DNA of 64,000 bases from Ornithinicoccus hortensis (GCF_006716185.1 NZ_VFOP01000001.1:1178001-1242000); one strand, 5' to 3'. Positions 35,961-44,091 are shown, counted from the stretch's first letter. Notes: generated by a model not told the origin, from the letters alone. A program made the numbers and translations.

Positions 35961-36773
35961 ATGCCTACCCCGAAGAAGGGCCCGCGCCTCGGTGGCGGTC
36001 CGGCGCACGAGCGCCTGATCCTGTCCAACCTCGCCACCGCCCTGTTCGAGCACGACCAGATCACCACCACGGCGGCCAAGGCCAAGCGGCTGCGCCCGCT
36101 GGCCGAGCGCCTGGTGACCTTCGCCAAGCGCGGCGACCTGCACAACCGCCGCAAGGTGCTGGCCATCGTCCGCGACAAGGGCGTCGTCCACCGGCTCTTC
36201 ACCGAGATCGCGCCGGACATGGCCGAGCGGCAGGGTGGTTACACCCGGATCACCAAGATCGCGCCGCGCAAGGGCGACAACGCCCCGATGGCCGTGATCG
36301 AGCTGGTCCGCGAGCCGGTCGCCAAGAAGGCCGTCGTCACGCAGGCCGAGGGCGCCACCAAGCGCGCCGCCAAGGACCAGGCCGCCGCGGAGGCGGAGGT
36401 CGACACGACCACCACCGACGTCGCGCCGCTGGCCGGCGAGGGTGAACTGGCCGAGGTCAACGAGACCGCGACCGAGGACACCACCGAGGCCGCGAACACC
36501 GCGAAGACCGACGACGCCGCCGACGGTGGCTTCGGCCCGGACTCCGCCCCCGTGACCGAGGATGGCTCGGCCCCCGAGGGCTTCACCGTCAAGGGCAACA
36601 AGGACTCGATGAAGTACCACGTCGAGGGTTCGCAGTGGTACGACGCCACGGTCGCCGAGGTGTGGTTCCGCACCGCCGAGGCCGCCGAGGCCGCCGGCTT
36701 CGAGCCCGCGGGCGGCGCTGCCGCCCAGGGTGCCGACACCGGTGCCGAGCTGGGCAAGGGCGAGGACGCCTGA
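35961..36773 (+). CDS. rplQ: 50S ribosomal protein L17 with extra C-terminal domain
   Basis: L17 lies at the exit-tunnel rim. The core (about 1-118) is normal: [20 protein letters not shown], the [20 protein letters not shown] helix and the IELVREP end. At 270 aa the protein is much longer than E. coli L17 (127 aa) and longer than the 160-200 aa seen in many actinobacteria. An Ala/Glu/Thr-rich linker (about 119-201) leads to a compact domain at about 202-250 and a Gly/Ala-rich tail. This domain differs from the L4 extension at three of 49 positions. It resembles the small 'sunset' motif of nucleases (from memory). A strong terminator follows. Confidence 0.95.
   Translation: MPTPKKGPRLGGGPAHERLILSNLATALFEHDQITTTAAKAKRLRPLAERLVTFAKRGDLHNRRKVLAIVRDKGVVHRLFTEIAPDMAERQGGYTRITKIAPRKGDNAPMAVIELVREPVAKKAVVTQAEGATKRAAKDQAAAEAEVDTTTTDVAPLAGEGELAEVNETATEDTTEAANTAKTDDAADGGFGPDSAPVTEDGSAPEGFTVKGNKDSMKYHVEGSQWYDATVAEVWFRTAEAAEAAGFEPAGGAAAQGADTGAELGKGEDA
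36564..36710 (+). other. Segment encoding the extra C-terminal domain of L17
   Basis: This segment encodes L17 residues 202-250 and matches 21111-21257 in rplD. The identical 62-nt run is 36567-36628. Hallmarks are the KGN at the start, the KYHVEG turn, [13 protein letters not shown] and AGFEPA. Confidence 0.9.
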
Positions 36774-36789
36774 CCGGCTGACAGCTACG

Positions 36790-36832
36790 GCGTGAGGGCC
36801 GCGATCCCGACGAGGGGTCGCGGCCCTCACGC
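36790..36832 (+). terminator. Strong terminator after rplQ
   Basis: A 19-bp stem with one G-U pair (36790-36808 with 36814-36832) and a GACGA loop, followed by TGCTCGGTC. truA starts 25 nt later, so it is either read through or transcribed from an unseen promoter. Confidence 0.85.
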
Positions 36833-36857
36833 TGCTCGGTCGCGGTAGCGTCGGGGC

Positions 36858-37712
36858 GTGCGCATCCGGATCGACCTGGCCTACGACGGCACCGCCTTCT
36901 CCGGCTGGGCCCGGCAGCCCGGGCTGCGCACGGTCGAGGAGGAGCTGGCCACGGCGCTGGGGACGGTCCTGCGCACCGAGCCGCCGCGCCTGACCGTGGG
37001 GGGCCGCACCGACGCTGGGGTGCACGCCCGGGGTTCGGTCGCCCACGCCGACCTGGACCCCGTCGCCTGGGCGGCGTTGCCCGGCCGCTCCGACCGACCC
37101 CCGGCGCAGGCCGCGGTGACCCGGCTGGCCGGCGTGCTCCCGCCCGACGTGGTGGTGCGAGCCGTCCGGGAGGTGCCGGACGCCTTCGACGCCCGGTTCT
37201 CCGCGGTCCGGCGGCGCTACACCTACCGGATCTGCGACGACCCGCCCCGGCTGGATCCGCTGCGCCGGCACGACACGGTCCGGCATAAGCGCCCGCTCGA
37301 CGTGGCCGCGATGGACGAGGCGGCCCGCGCGCTGACCGGGCTGCACGACTTCGCGGCTTTCTGCAAGCCGCGGGAGGGCGCCACCACCATCCGCACCCTG
37401 CTCACCTACGGCTGGGCCCGGGATCCCGACGGCACGCTCGTCGGAACCGTGGTGGCGGACGCCTTCTGCCACTCCATGGTGCGCGCGCTCGTCGGCTCCG
37501 TGGTCCCGGTGGGGGAGGGCCGGTATGCCGTGGGCTGGCCGGTCGAGGTCCGCGACGCCGGGCGGCGGGACCCGCGGGTCACCGTCATGCCGGCCCACGG
37601 GCTGTGCCTGGAGGAGATCAGTTATCCGCCGGACGACCGGCTGGGCGAGCGTGCGGCCCAGGCCCGCGCGCGACGGACCCCGGACGGAGGATCACTCAGG
37701 GGGCCGGCGTGA
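36858..37712 (+). CDS. truA: tRNA pseudouridine(38-40) synthase TruA
   Basis: TruA makes pseudouridine at positions 38-40 of many tRNAs. The 284-aa protein has the catalytic Asp in GGRTDAGVHA (about 50-59), the RRYTYRI motif and the C-terminal FCHSMVRALVGSVVPVGEGR segment. It starts at a GTG close after the rplQ terminator. Its last 91 bp overlap the antisense 3' end of the EamA gene, so the C-terminal tail (after about 255) is coded on both strands. Confidence 0.95.
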   Translation: MRIRIDLAYDGTAFSGWARQPGLRTVEEELATALGTVLRTEPPRLTVGGRTDAGVHARGSVAHADLDPVAWAALPGRSDRPPAQAAVTRLAGVLPPDVVVRAVREVPDAFDARFSAVRRRYTYRICDDPPRLDPLRRHDTVRHKRPLDVAAMDEAARALTGLHDFAAFCKPREGATTIRTLLTYGWARDPDGTLVGTVVADAFCHSMVRALVGSVVPVGEGRYAVGWPVEVRDAGRRDPRVTVMPAHGLCLEEISYPPDDRLGERAAQARARRTPDGGSLRGPA

Positions 37713-38620
37713 GCGCCCCCCGGTGGGGCGCCCACGGCCGCCGGTGGCCGCCGGCGGCGCAGCCGGACCGACCCGAGCAGCACCCCGGTGATCACGACCA
37801 GCCCCCCGAGCAGTTCGACCGGGCTGACGGTCTCCCCGAGGAACACCCAGGCCGAGAGCATCCCGGCGACCGGCACCAGCAGCGAGTAGGGCGCGACGAC
37901 CCCCGCCGGGTGGCGGGTCATCAGCCAGGTCCAGACGCCGCTGCCGGCGACCGTGCCGATGAGCACCGTGTAGGCCAGCCCGAGCAGGGCCGGGAACGCG
38001 TCGGGGGTGAACGCGGTCGACACCGAGTCCCAGATCCGGTCCGGCCCCTCCACGACCCAGGACACGGCGAACATCGGTAGCGGCGGGACGACCGACATCC
38101 ACATGGTCAGGTGCAGCGGGCTCTGCGGCCGTGCCTGCCGGTTGCAGATGTTGCCGATCGCCCAGCCGAACGCGCCGGCCAGGGTGAGCAGGAAGGGCAG
38201 GACCGCGGCGACCTGGGCCCGGTGGGAGCCCACGATCGCCAGGCCCCCGACCGCGATGAGGATGCCGACCACCTGCGTGGCGGAGATCCGTTCGCGCAGG
38301 AAGGTCGCGCCCAGCAGCACGGTGAACGGCGCGGAGGCCTGCAGCACGAGCGAGGCCAGCCCGACCGGCATCCCCGCGGCCATCCCCCAGTAGAGGAAGA
38401 GGAACTGGAGGGTGCCGAAGCCGATGCCGTAGCCGACCAGCCAGCGCACCGGGACCCGCGGCCAGGGCACGAACAGCACGGCCGGGACGGCGAGCAGCAG
38501 GAACCGCAGCGCCACCAGCAGGAACGGGGGGAAGTGCTGCAGGGAGGCGTGGATGGCGGTGAAGTTGACGCCCCACATCAGGGCGACGGAGACGGCGAGC
38601 AGGCGGTGGCGGACGGGCAC
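37622..38620 (-). CDS. EamA/DMT-family transporter
   Basis: A 332-aa inner-membrane protein with ten predicted membrane segments arranged as two EamA repeats of five. The first repeat spans about residues 5-130 (MWGVNFTAIHASLQHFPPFL) and the second about 135-290 (AFGWAIGNICNRQA, ending ELLGGLVVITGVLLG). The family exports amino acids, purines and other metabolites; the substrate here is unknown. The gene is divergent from a LysR regulator, a common arrangement for regulated exporters. The C-terminal 35-40 residues are basic and low-complexity and overlap truA on the other strand. Confidence 0.9.
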   Translation of the reverse strand: MPVRHRLLAVSVALMWGVNFTAIHASLQHFPPFLLVALRFLLLAVPAVLFVPWPRVPVRWLVGYGIGFGTLQFLFLYWGMAAGMPVGLASLVLQASAPFTVLLGATFLRERISATQVVGILIAVGGLAIVGSHRAQVAAVLPFLLTLAGAFGWAIGNICNRQARPQSPLHLTMWMSVVPPLPMFAVSWVVEGPDRIWDSVSTAFTPDAFPALLGLAYTVLIGTVAGSGVWTWLMTRHPAGVVAPYSLLVPVAGMLSAWVFLGETVSPVELLGGLVVITGVLLGSVRLRRRRPPAAVGAPPGGAHAGPLSDPPSGVRRARAWAARSPSRSSGG

Positions 38621-38678
38621 GGACCCAGCCTCACCCCGGCATACCGTTCAGCACAAGCGAAATGTTGTTGATGGGATC

Positions 38679-38693
38679 TGTAGGCTGCCTACA
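38679..38693. promoter_or_regulatory. Palindrome at the LysR start, possible operator
   Basis: TGTAGGC-T-GCCTACA is a perfect 7-bp inverted repeat in the 72-nt EamA-LysR divergent interval. Its last A is the A of the LysR ATG. LysR-type sites are often interrupted T-Nx-A palindromes, so it may be the autoregulatory site. Confidence 0.5.
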
Positions 38694-39613
38694 TGGATGT
38701 CCGGCACCTGGACCTGCTCCGTGAGCTCGCCGAGCGCGGGAGCGTCACGGCGGTCGCCCGGGCCACGCACCGCACGCCGTCCGCCGTGTCCCAGCAGCTG
38801 CAGACGGCGCAGCGGGAACTGGGAGCCCGCCTGGTCGAACCGGCCGGGCGCGGGGTGCGGCTGACCGAGGCGGGTGAGCTGCTCGCCCGGCGGGCCGTCG
38901 ACGTGGCCACGGTGCTCGCCGACGTCCGCGCCGAGTGGGACGCCTACCTCGACGACCCGAGCGGCACGGTCTCGGTGATGGCGCTGCCCAGCGCCGGGGA
39001 GTTCCTGCTCCCGGGGGCGCTGGTCCGCCTGGAGGGCTCGGGCATCCGGGTGCGGTGCCACGACGCCGACGTGGCGGAGGCGGACTGGGCCGCGATGACC
39101 AACGACCACGACATCGTGATCGGGCACTCGCTGCGCGGGCACCGGCCGCTCGGGACGGTGGAACTGCTCGTCACCCCGATCGTGCGCGAGCCGCTGGACA
39201 TCGCGCTCCCGGCGCACCACCCACTCGCCGTCAACCGGGCCGTTCGGCCCTCCGACCTGCTGACCGAGCGCTGGATCGGGGTGCCGGTCGGGTTCCCCTT
39301 CGACACGGTGCGGGAAGCCGTCGAGGAGAGCATCGGGGCGCCGCTGCAGGTGCACCAGCGGGTCCGGGACAACCGGTTGGTCGAGGCCCTGGTGGCCGCG
39401 GGTCAGGGCGTCGCAGTGCTGCCCCGGTTCACCACGCGACCCCGGGAGGACGTCGTGCTGCGCCCGCTGGCAGGCATCGACACCGGCCGGTACATCGTGG
39501 CGATCCAGCGGCCCGACCGGGCGCGGAGGCTCGCCGTCCGTCGCACCATGGAGGAGATCGGGCAGGTAGCGGAGGGGCTGCGCGGCGCGGCGGGGACCTC
39601 CCTGGCAGAGTAG
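38693..39613 (+). CDS. LysR-family transcriptional regulator
   Basis: A 306-aa LysR regulator: an N-terminal winged HTH (about 1-60, LRELAERGSVTAVARATHRT) followed by the linker helix and a periplasmic-binding-like effector domain (about 90-295). No signal peptide. Being divergent from the EamA exporter and having a palindrome at its start, it most likely controls that exporter in response to a metabolite, by analogy with the ArgP/LysG-exporter pairs. The ligand cannot be inferred. The next gene begins 4 nt after its stop. Confidence 0.9.
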   Translation: MDVRHLDLLRELAERGSVTAVARATHRTPSAVSQQLQTAQRELGARLVEPAGRGVRLTEAGELLARRAVDVATVLADVRAEWDAYLDDPSGTVSVMALPSAGEFLLPGALVRLEGSGIRVRCHDADVAEADWAAMTNDHDIVIGHSLRGHRPLGTVELLVTPIVREPLDIALPAHHPLAVNRAVRPSDLLTERWIGVPVGFPFDTVREAVEESIGAPLQVHQRVRDNRLVEALVAAGQGVAVLPRFTTRPREDVVLRPLAGIDTGRYIVAIQRPDRARRLAVRRTMEEIGQVAEGLRGAAGTSLAE

Positions 39614-39617
39614 GCCG

Positions 39618-39941
39618 ATGGGCACCCAGGAGATCCGCGAGCAGCTCGAGGCCAAGGAGGCCGACCTGCTCGCGCAGATGGAGCAGCTGACCCGGCCGCA
39701 GCAGGACCAGGGCAGCATCAGCTTCGGCAAACGGGTCGGCGAGGGGACCTCGATGGCCGTCGACCGGCTCAGCGCGGTCACCGCCCACGACACGCTCGCG
39801 GGCAACCTGGACCAGGTGCGCAGGGCGCTGGCCAAGCTGGCCGACGGCAGCTACGGGCGGTGCGACGTCTGCGACGAGGAGATCGGGGAGGCCCGGCTGG
39901 AGGCCCGCCCCTGGGCGAGCCGCTGCCTGCGGCACTCCTGA
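39618..39941 (+). CDS. TraR/DksA-family zinc-finger protein with altered finger
   Basis: A 107-aa protein with an N-terminal coiled-coil region (EIREQLEAKEADLLAQMEQL) and a C-terminal TraR/DksA-type zinc finger. The first ligand pair is CDVC (about 82-85). The second pair, normally Cys-x-x-Cys, reads Cys-Leu-Arg-His just before the stop, so the finger would be C3H type or incomplete. DksA-like proteins bind the RNA polymerase secondary channel, and actinobacterial members of this family are mostly uncharacterised. It may be cotranscribed with the LysR gene, 4 nt upstream. Confidence 0.85.
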   Translation: MGTQEIREQLEAKEADLLAQMEQLTRPQQDQGSISFGKRVGEGTSMAVDRLSAVTAHDTLAGNLDQVRRALAKLADGSYGRCDVCDEEIGEARLEARPWASRCLRHS

Positions 39942-40040
39942 GACGCGTCCCCACCGCGCCCCGCCCCGGGGCCGGATAACCCTTTCGCCGGGCCTCCGGC
40001 CGCGTGGCACACTGACCGCGAATCGCGTGGAGGTGAGTCG

Positions 40041-41741
40041 GTGGGACACCTGGAGATCAACGGTGTCGGCTTCGTGCTGCCCGACGGGCGGCCGTTGCTC
40101 GACGGGGTGTCGCTGCGGGTCGGCGAGGGTGCCCGCGTGGCGCTGGTCGGGCCGAACGGGACCGGCAAGACCACGTTGCTGCGGATCGTCTCCGGCGACC
40201 TGGCCCCGCACGAGGGCTCCTTCGGTCGCAGCGGGGGACTCGGGGTGATGCGCCAGTTCATCGGGACCATGGGGCGCGACGAGGAGGCCACCGAGCAGCC
40301 CACCGTCCGCGACCTGCTGGTCTCGGTCGCGCCGCCGGACCTGCGGGCGGTGGCGCAGCGGTTGGACGCTGCCGAGCTGGCGGTCATGGAGGTCGACGAC
40401 GAGCCGGCCCAGCTGGCCTACGCGCAGGCCCTGTCGGACTGGGCGGACGTGGGCGGTTACGACTACGAGACCCTCTGGGACGTGTGCACCGTCTCGGCGC
40501 TGGGGGTGCCCTTCGAGAAGGCCCAGTGGCGCAGCACGGCGACCCTGTCCGGCGGCGAGCAGAAGCGGTTGGCCCTCGAGGCGCTGCTGCGCGGCCCGGA
40601 CGAGGTGCTGCTGCTGGACGAGCCGGACAACTACCTGGACGTCCCGGCCAAGCGCTGGCTCGAGGAGCAGTTGCGGGCCTCGGGCAAGACGGTGCTGCTG
40701 GTCAGCCACGACCGGGAGCTGCTCGCCCGGGTCGCCACCCGGGTGGCGACGCTGGAGCCGGGGGCCGCCGGCAGCAGCCTGTGGGTCCACCCGGCGGGGT
40801 TCGCGACCTGGCACGAGGCCCGGCAGGAGCGCAACTCCCGGCTGGAGGAGCTGCGGCGCCGGTGGGACGAGGACCATGCGCGGCTGCGCGCCCAGATGCT
40901 GATGTACAAGCAGAAGGCGGCCTACAACTCCGACATGGCCGCCCGCTACCAGGCCGCCGCGACCCGGCTGCGCAAGTTCGAGGAGGCGGGCCCGCCGGAG
41001 GTGGTCGCGCGCGAGCAGAACGTGCGGATGCGGCTGCAGGGGGGTCGCACCGCCAAGCGGGCGGTGATCGCCGAGGGGTTGGAGCTCACCGGGCTGATGG
41101 AGCCGTTCGACCTCGAGGTGTGGTTCGGCGAGCGGGTGGCCGTCCTCGGCAGCAACGGGTCCGGCAAGTCGCACTTCCTGCGGTTGCTCGCAGCGGGCGG
41201 CAGCGACCCCGAGCCCGAGCACCGGCCGGTGGGTGACGTGGTGCCGGCCCCCGTGGCGCACCGCGGGGTCGCCCGGCTCGGGTCCAGGGTGCGTCCCGGC
41301 TGGTTCGCCCAGACCCACGACCACCCGGCGTTGGTCGGGCGCACGCTGCTCGACATCCTGCACCGGGGCGACGAGCACCGCCGGGGCCGCCCCCGGGACG
41401 AGGCGGCCCGCGTGCTCGACCGGTACGAGCTGGCCCGGGCGGGGGAGCAGACCTTCGACTCGCTCTCCGGCGGGCAACAGGCCAGGTTCCAGATCCTGCT
41501 CCTGGAGCTGTCCGGCGCGACCCTGTTGTTGCTCGACGAACCGACCGACAACCTGGACCTCCACTCGGCCGAGGCGCTGGAGGAGGGGCTGGCGGCCTTC
41601 GAGGGGACGGTCCTCGCCGTCACCCACGACCGCTGGTTCGCCCGCGGGTTCGACCGGTTCCTGGTGTTCGGCGCCGACGGGGTGGTGCGCGAGTGCCCGG
41701 AACCGGTCTGGGACGAGGCACGGGTCGCCCGGGCCCGCTGA
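40041..41741 (+). CDS. ABC-F family ATP-binding protein
   Basis: A soluble 566-aa protein with two ABC ATPase domains and no membrane segment, hence ABC-F (translation factor or ribosome-protection type) and not a transporter. Walker A1 GPNGTGKTT is at about 37-45, signature LSGGEQK at about 169-175, Walker B LLLDEPDNYLD. The inter-domain linker (about 255-345) is charged and helical. Walker A2 GSNGSGKS is at about 369, signature 2 LSGGQQAR at about 475, and Walker B2 LLLDEPTDNLD. Such proteins act on ribosomes in antibiotic resistance or normal translation. Which one cannot be told. It begins at a GTG with GGAGGTGAG upstream. Confidence 0.9.
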   Translation: MGHLEINGVGFVLPDGRPLLDGVSLRVGEGARVALVGPNGTGKTTLLRIVSGDLAPHEGSFGRSGGLGVMRQFIGTMGRDEEATEQPTVRDLLVSVAPPDLRAVAQRLDAAELAVMEVDDEPAQLAYAQALSDWADVGGYDYETLWDVCTVSALGVPFEKAQWRSTATLSGGEQKRLALEALLRGPDEVLLLDEPDNYLDVPAKRWLEEQLRASGKTVLLVSHDRELLARVATRVATLEPGAAGSSLWVHPAGFATWHEARQERNSRLEELRRRWDEDHARLRAQMLMYKQKAAYNSDMAARYQAAATRLRKFEEAGPPEVVAREQNVRMRLQGGRTAKRAVIAEGLELTGLMEPFDLEVWFGERVAVLGSNGSGKSHFLRLLAAGGSDPEPEHRPVGDVVPAPVAHRGVARLGSRVRPGWFAQTHDHPALVGRTLLDILHRGDEHRRGRPRDEAARVLDRYELARAGEQTFDSLSGGQQARFQILLLELSGATLLLLDEPTDNLDLHSAEALEEGLAAFEGTVLAVTHDRWFARGFDRFLVFGADGVVRECPEPVWDEARVARAR

Positions 41742-41760
41742 GCCGGCCGGGGCGGGGTCC

Positions 41761-41991
41761 TCAGGGGCGGTCGGGCCGGTCGCGCAGGTCGGTGACCCGT
41801 TCCCCGGTGGGGTCGGAGGCGTGCGGGCGGCGCGGCCCCCCGAGGTCGAGCATCACCTGCACGGTCGTGCCCAGGACCTCACCGACGGTCAGCCGCCCGC
41901 TGCGGATGTCCCTGATGACGGTGGCCACGACCCTGCGCGGCGACAGGTGACGCTGCACCGTCCGGGCGTCGCGCCACGTCTTGCGGATCAC
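41761..41991 (-). CDS. Small hypothetical protein
   Basis: A 76-aa open frame starting at a GTG 10 nt after the stop of the TIGR03086 gene on the same strand, so possibly the fourth gene of the ArsR operon. It is basic at the N-terminus (MIRKTWRDARTVQRHLSPRR), with a hydrophobic centre (VGEVLGTTVQVMLDLGG) and a hydrophilic end. No known domain was recognised. Its codon pattern is similar to its neighbours, but the short length leaves real doubt. Confidence 0.45.
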   Translation of the reverse strand: MIRKTWRDARTVQRHLSPRRVVATVIRDIRSGRLTVGEVLGTTVQVMLDLGGPRRPHASDPTGERVTDLRDRPDRP

Positions 41992-42000
41992 CGGATCATG

Positions 42001-42570
42001 CTAGCGCCGCCACGCCGGGTCCCGGCCGATGAATCCGATCAGTCGGGTCTGCACGTCGGCGTCCGGCGGCACCAGCACCGCGGGGCCGTACTGCCCACTG
42101 CCCCGCAGCAACTCCTCCATCTCCTGCATGCCGCCGAGCAACTGCCCGGCGAAGTCGGGGTCCAGCGCCTCGTCCTGGCCCGTGGCGCGGGCCAGGTCCC
42201 AGGTGTGCATGAATACGTCGGCGGTGTAGAAGGCGCTCAGCGTCTGGCCCAGCGGCTGCTCCGGGACGTGCGGGTGCACGAACGGCGAGGCCGCGGTCGC
42301 TGCGTCCTCCAGCAGGGCCTGCACGCCGTCGGCCTGTACCTGCCAGGCGGCGACCGGATCGTCCTGCACGGACGGGCCGGGGGTGAGGGAGTGCGCGCTG
42401 CCGCCGGCCAGGAAGCCGGGCAGCCAGCCCACCAGGTGGCCGACCACGTCGCGGGCGGTCCATCCCGCCACCGGGGTCGGGACGTCCCAGTCCCGGACGC
42501 CGTGGACGCGGTCGGTGAACGTGCCGGCGACCTGGAGGTGCAGCTCGGCCGGGTCGGTCGGGAGGGTCAC
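42001..42570 (-). CDS. TIGR03086/maleylpyruvate isomerase N-terminal-like protein
   Basis: A 189-aa protein of the DinB/mycothiol-dependent isomerase superfamily. The TPVAGWTARDVVGHLVGW motif (about 31-48) and the DVFMHTWDLARATGQ motif (about 120-135) are typical of the TIGR03086 group and supply the metal-binding His residues. The function of the group is unknown; some relatives use mycothiol as cofactor. The GTG start overlaps the stop of the SRPBCC gene (GTGA), so the two are translationally coupled. Confidence 0.85.
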   Translation of the reverse strand: MTLPTDPAELHLQVAGTFTDRVHGVRDWDVPTPVAGWTARDVVGHLVGWLPGFLAGGSAHSLTPGPSVQDDPVAAWQVQADGVQALLEDAATAASPFVHPHVPEQPLGQTLSAFYTADVFMHTWDLARATGQDEALDPDFAGQLLGGMQEMEELLRGSGQYGPAVLVPPDADVQTRLIGFIGRDPAWRR

Positions 42571-43073
42571 CGGGCACCCGCCTCGCCGGCGAGCATCCGG
42601 TCCAGCTTGGCGTAGCCCTCCCGGACCCCCACGTCCATCCCGGAGGACAGCATGCCGTCCCTGCCCTCGAAGGAGTCGCACAGCGACTGGCTGCGCAGCC
42701 GGGTCCACCCGTCGCCCAGGTCCTCGAAGGTCAGTGTCTCCAGGGCGATCGCCTCGGGCATCCCCTCGTAGGTGAAGGTCTGCACGATCCGGTGCTCGCC
42801 CACCTCGGGGAACGTCCCCCGGAAGGCGTACTCCTCGTCCCCGAGGTGGCTCAGGTAGCGGTAGGACCCGAGGGTGCGGCAGTCCCAGTGGTCGATCGTC
42901 GTCGTGGTCGAGTCCGGGCCGACCCACCGGGCGAACAGGTCCGGGTCGGTGTGTGCCCGCAGCACCTGCTCCGGGGTGGCCCGGAAGTCGCGGACGATGT
43001 GGATCATCGGGACGTCCGGGTCCGCCTCGATGGCGGCCTCGGCATACCGGGGGGTGCGGTCGGTGGTGGTCAT
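42567..43073 (-). CDS. SRPBCC (AHSA1-like) domain protein
   Basis: A 168-aa START-like ligand-binding protein of the AHSA1 group, recognisable from VRDFRATPEQVLRAHTDPDL, FARWVGPDSTTTTID and the C-terminal helix GVREGYAKLDRML. These hydrophobic-cavity proteins are often encoded with ArsR-type repressors, as here. The ATG at 43073 overlaps the ArsR stop (ATGA), which decides the start. The ligand is unknown. Confidence 0.88.
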   Translation of the reverse strand: MTTTDRTPRYAEAAIEADPDVPMIHIVRDFRATPEQVLRAHTDPDLFARWVGPDSTTTTIDHWDCRTLGSYRYLSHLGDEEYAFRGTFPEVGEHRIVQTFTYEGMPEAIALETLTFEDLGDGWTRLRSQSLCDSFEGRDGMLSSGMDVGVREGYAKLDRMLAGEAGAR

Positions 43074-43429
43074 GATGCGCTGCCTTCTCTCGTGCTGGAT
43101 GGGTGGGAGTCCTGCAGGTCGGCCAGGACCGAGTCCAGCCGGCGGTAGCGGGCCTCGGCCTGCGCCCGGTAGCGCTCGATCCACCGGGTCATCAGGTCGA
43201 ACACCTCGGCCTCCAGGTGGACGGGGCGCCGCTGGGCGTCCCGGGACCTGGTCACCAGGCCGGCGTCCTCGAGCACCTTCACGTGCTTGGACACCGCCTG
43301 CAGGGAGACGTCGTAGGGCTCGGCGAGGTCGCCGACGGTCGCGTCGTCCCGGCAGAGCCGGGCGACGATGTCCCGCCGCGTCGGGTCCGCCAGGGCCGCG
43401 AACGCCCGGGAGAGCTGGTCCTCGTCCAT
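43070..43429 (-). CDS. ArsR-family transcriptional repressor
   Basis: A 119-aa winged-helix protein of the ArsR/SmtB fold (AFAALADPTRRDIVARL, then SLQAVSKHVKVLEDAGLV as recognition region). It lacks the Cys clusters of the metal sensors, so it belongs to the non-metal ArsR-SRPBCC pairs. The ATG at 43429 is preceded by AAAGG. It heads an operon with the SRPBCC and TIGR03086 genes. Two matching palindromes around its promoter suggest autorepression. Confidence 0.9.
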   Translation of the reverse strand: MDEDQLSRAFAALADPTRRDIVARLCRDDATVGDLAEPYDVSLQAVSKHVKVLEDAGLVTRSRDAQRRPVHLEAEVFDLMTRWIERYRAQAEARYRRLDSVLADLQDSHPSSTREGSAS

Positions 43430-43442
43430 TGCTGAACCTTTC

Positions 43443-43503
43443 TCAACCGATTGGTTGAATAAACGTACGCCGGGCGACCAGCCGTTGTCAACCATTGAGT
43501 TGA
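43443..43503 (-). promoter_or_regulatory. Promoter with two ArsR operators
   Basis: On the minus strand TTGACA (43491-43486) and TACGTT (43467-43462) form a promoter with 18-nt spacing. Palindrome 1, TCAACC-GATT-GGTTGA (43443-43458), covers the transcription start. Palindrome 2, TCAACC-ATTG-AGTTGA (43488-43503), covers the -35. Both share the core TATTCAAC-N5-GGTTGA-like pattern. The upstream arm may also touch the osmC promoter in the other direction. Confidence 0.7.
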
Positions 43504-43653
43504 ATAGCGTATGGCGGTGGTCCGACCGTCACCCGGACACCCGCCGTTCACCAGGAGGGACTACCGTGCAAGCGACAGGGCCGTCGCGGCCGCGGTGGCC
43601 CACCACGGTGTCCGGGGACCGTTCCCGGTGCCAGGACGAGAAGGAGTGCCCCC

Positions 43654-44085
43654 ATGCCCAACCCCGTTGTCAGCAAGGCCAGCACCGTCTGGAACGGCGA
43701 CCTGTTCACCGGCAAGGGATCGACCTCCCTGGACAGCTCCGGCGCCGCGTCGTTCGACGTGGAGTGGAACGCCCGGGCCGAGGGCTCGGACCGCACGACC
43801 ACCCCCGAGGAGCTGCTCGCCGCCGCCCACGCCACCTGCTACTCGATGGCGCTGTCCAACGAGCTGAAGAAGAACGACACCCCGCCGACCCAGCTGAACA
43901 CCACGGCGGAGGTGACCTTCGTCGCCGGCACCGGGATCACCGGGATCCACCTGACGGTGGACGCCCAGGTCGAGGGGATCGACGCGGACGGCTTCGCGAC
44001 CATCGCCGAGGGCGCCAAGACCGGGTGCCCCGTCAGCCAGGCGCTCGCCGCCACCGAGATCACCCTCACCGCGAACCTGGCCTGA
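43654..44085 (+). CDS. OsmC-family peroxiredoxin
   Basis: A 143-aa OsmC/Ohr-fold protein that reduces organic hydroperoxides with paired thiols. The peroxidatic Cys is in HATCYSMALS (about 62-71) and the resolving Cys in KTGCPVSQAL (about 124-133). The PEELLAAAHATC motif is of the OsmC rather than the Ohr subtype. A clear AGGAG ribosome site precedes the ATG. It shares its upstream interval with the ArsR operon. Confidence 0.92.
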   Translation: MPNPVVSKASTVWNGDLFTGKGSTSLDSSGAASFDVEWNARAEGSDRTTTPEELLAAAHATCYSMALSNELKKNDTPPTQLNTTAEVTFVAGTGITGIHLTVDAQVEGIDADGFATIAEGAKTGCPVSQALAATEITLTANLA

Positions 44086-44091
44086 GCCGCC

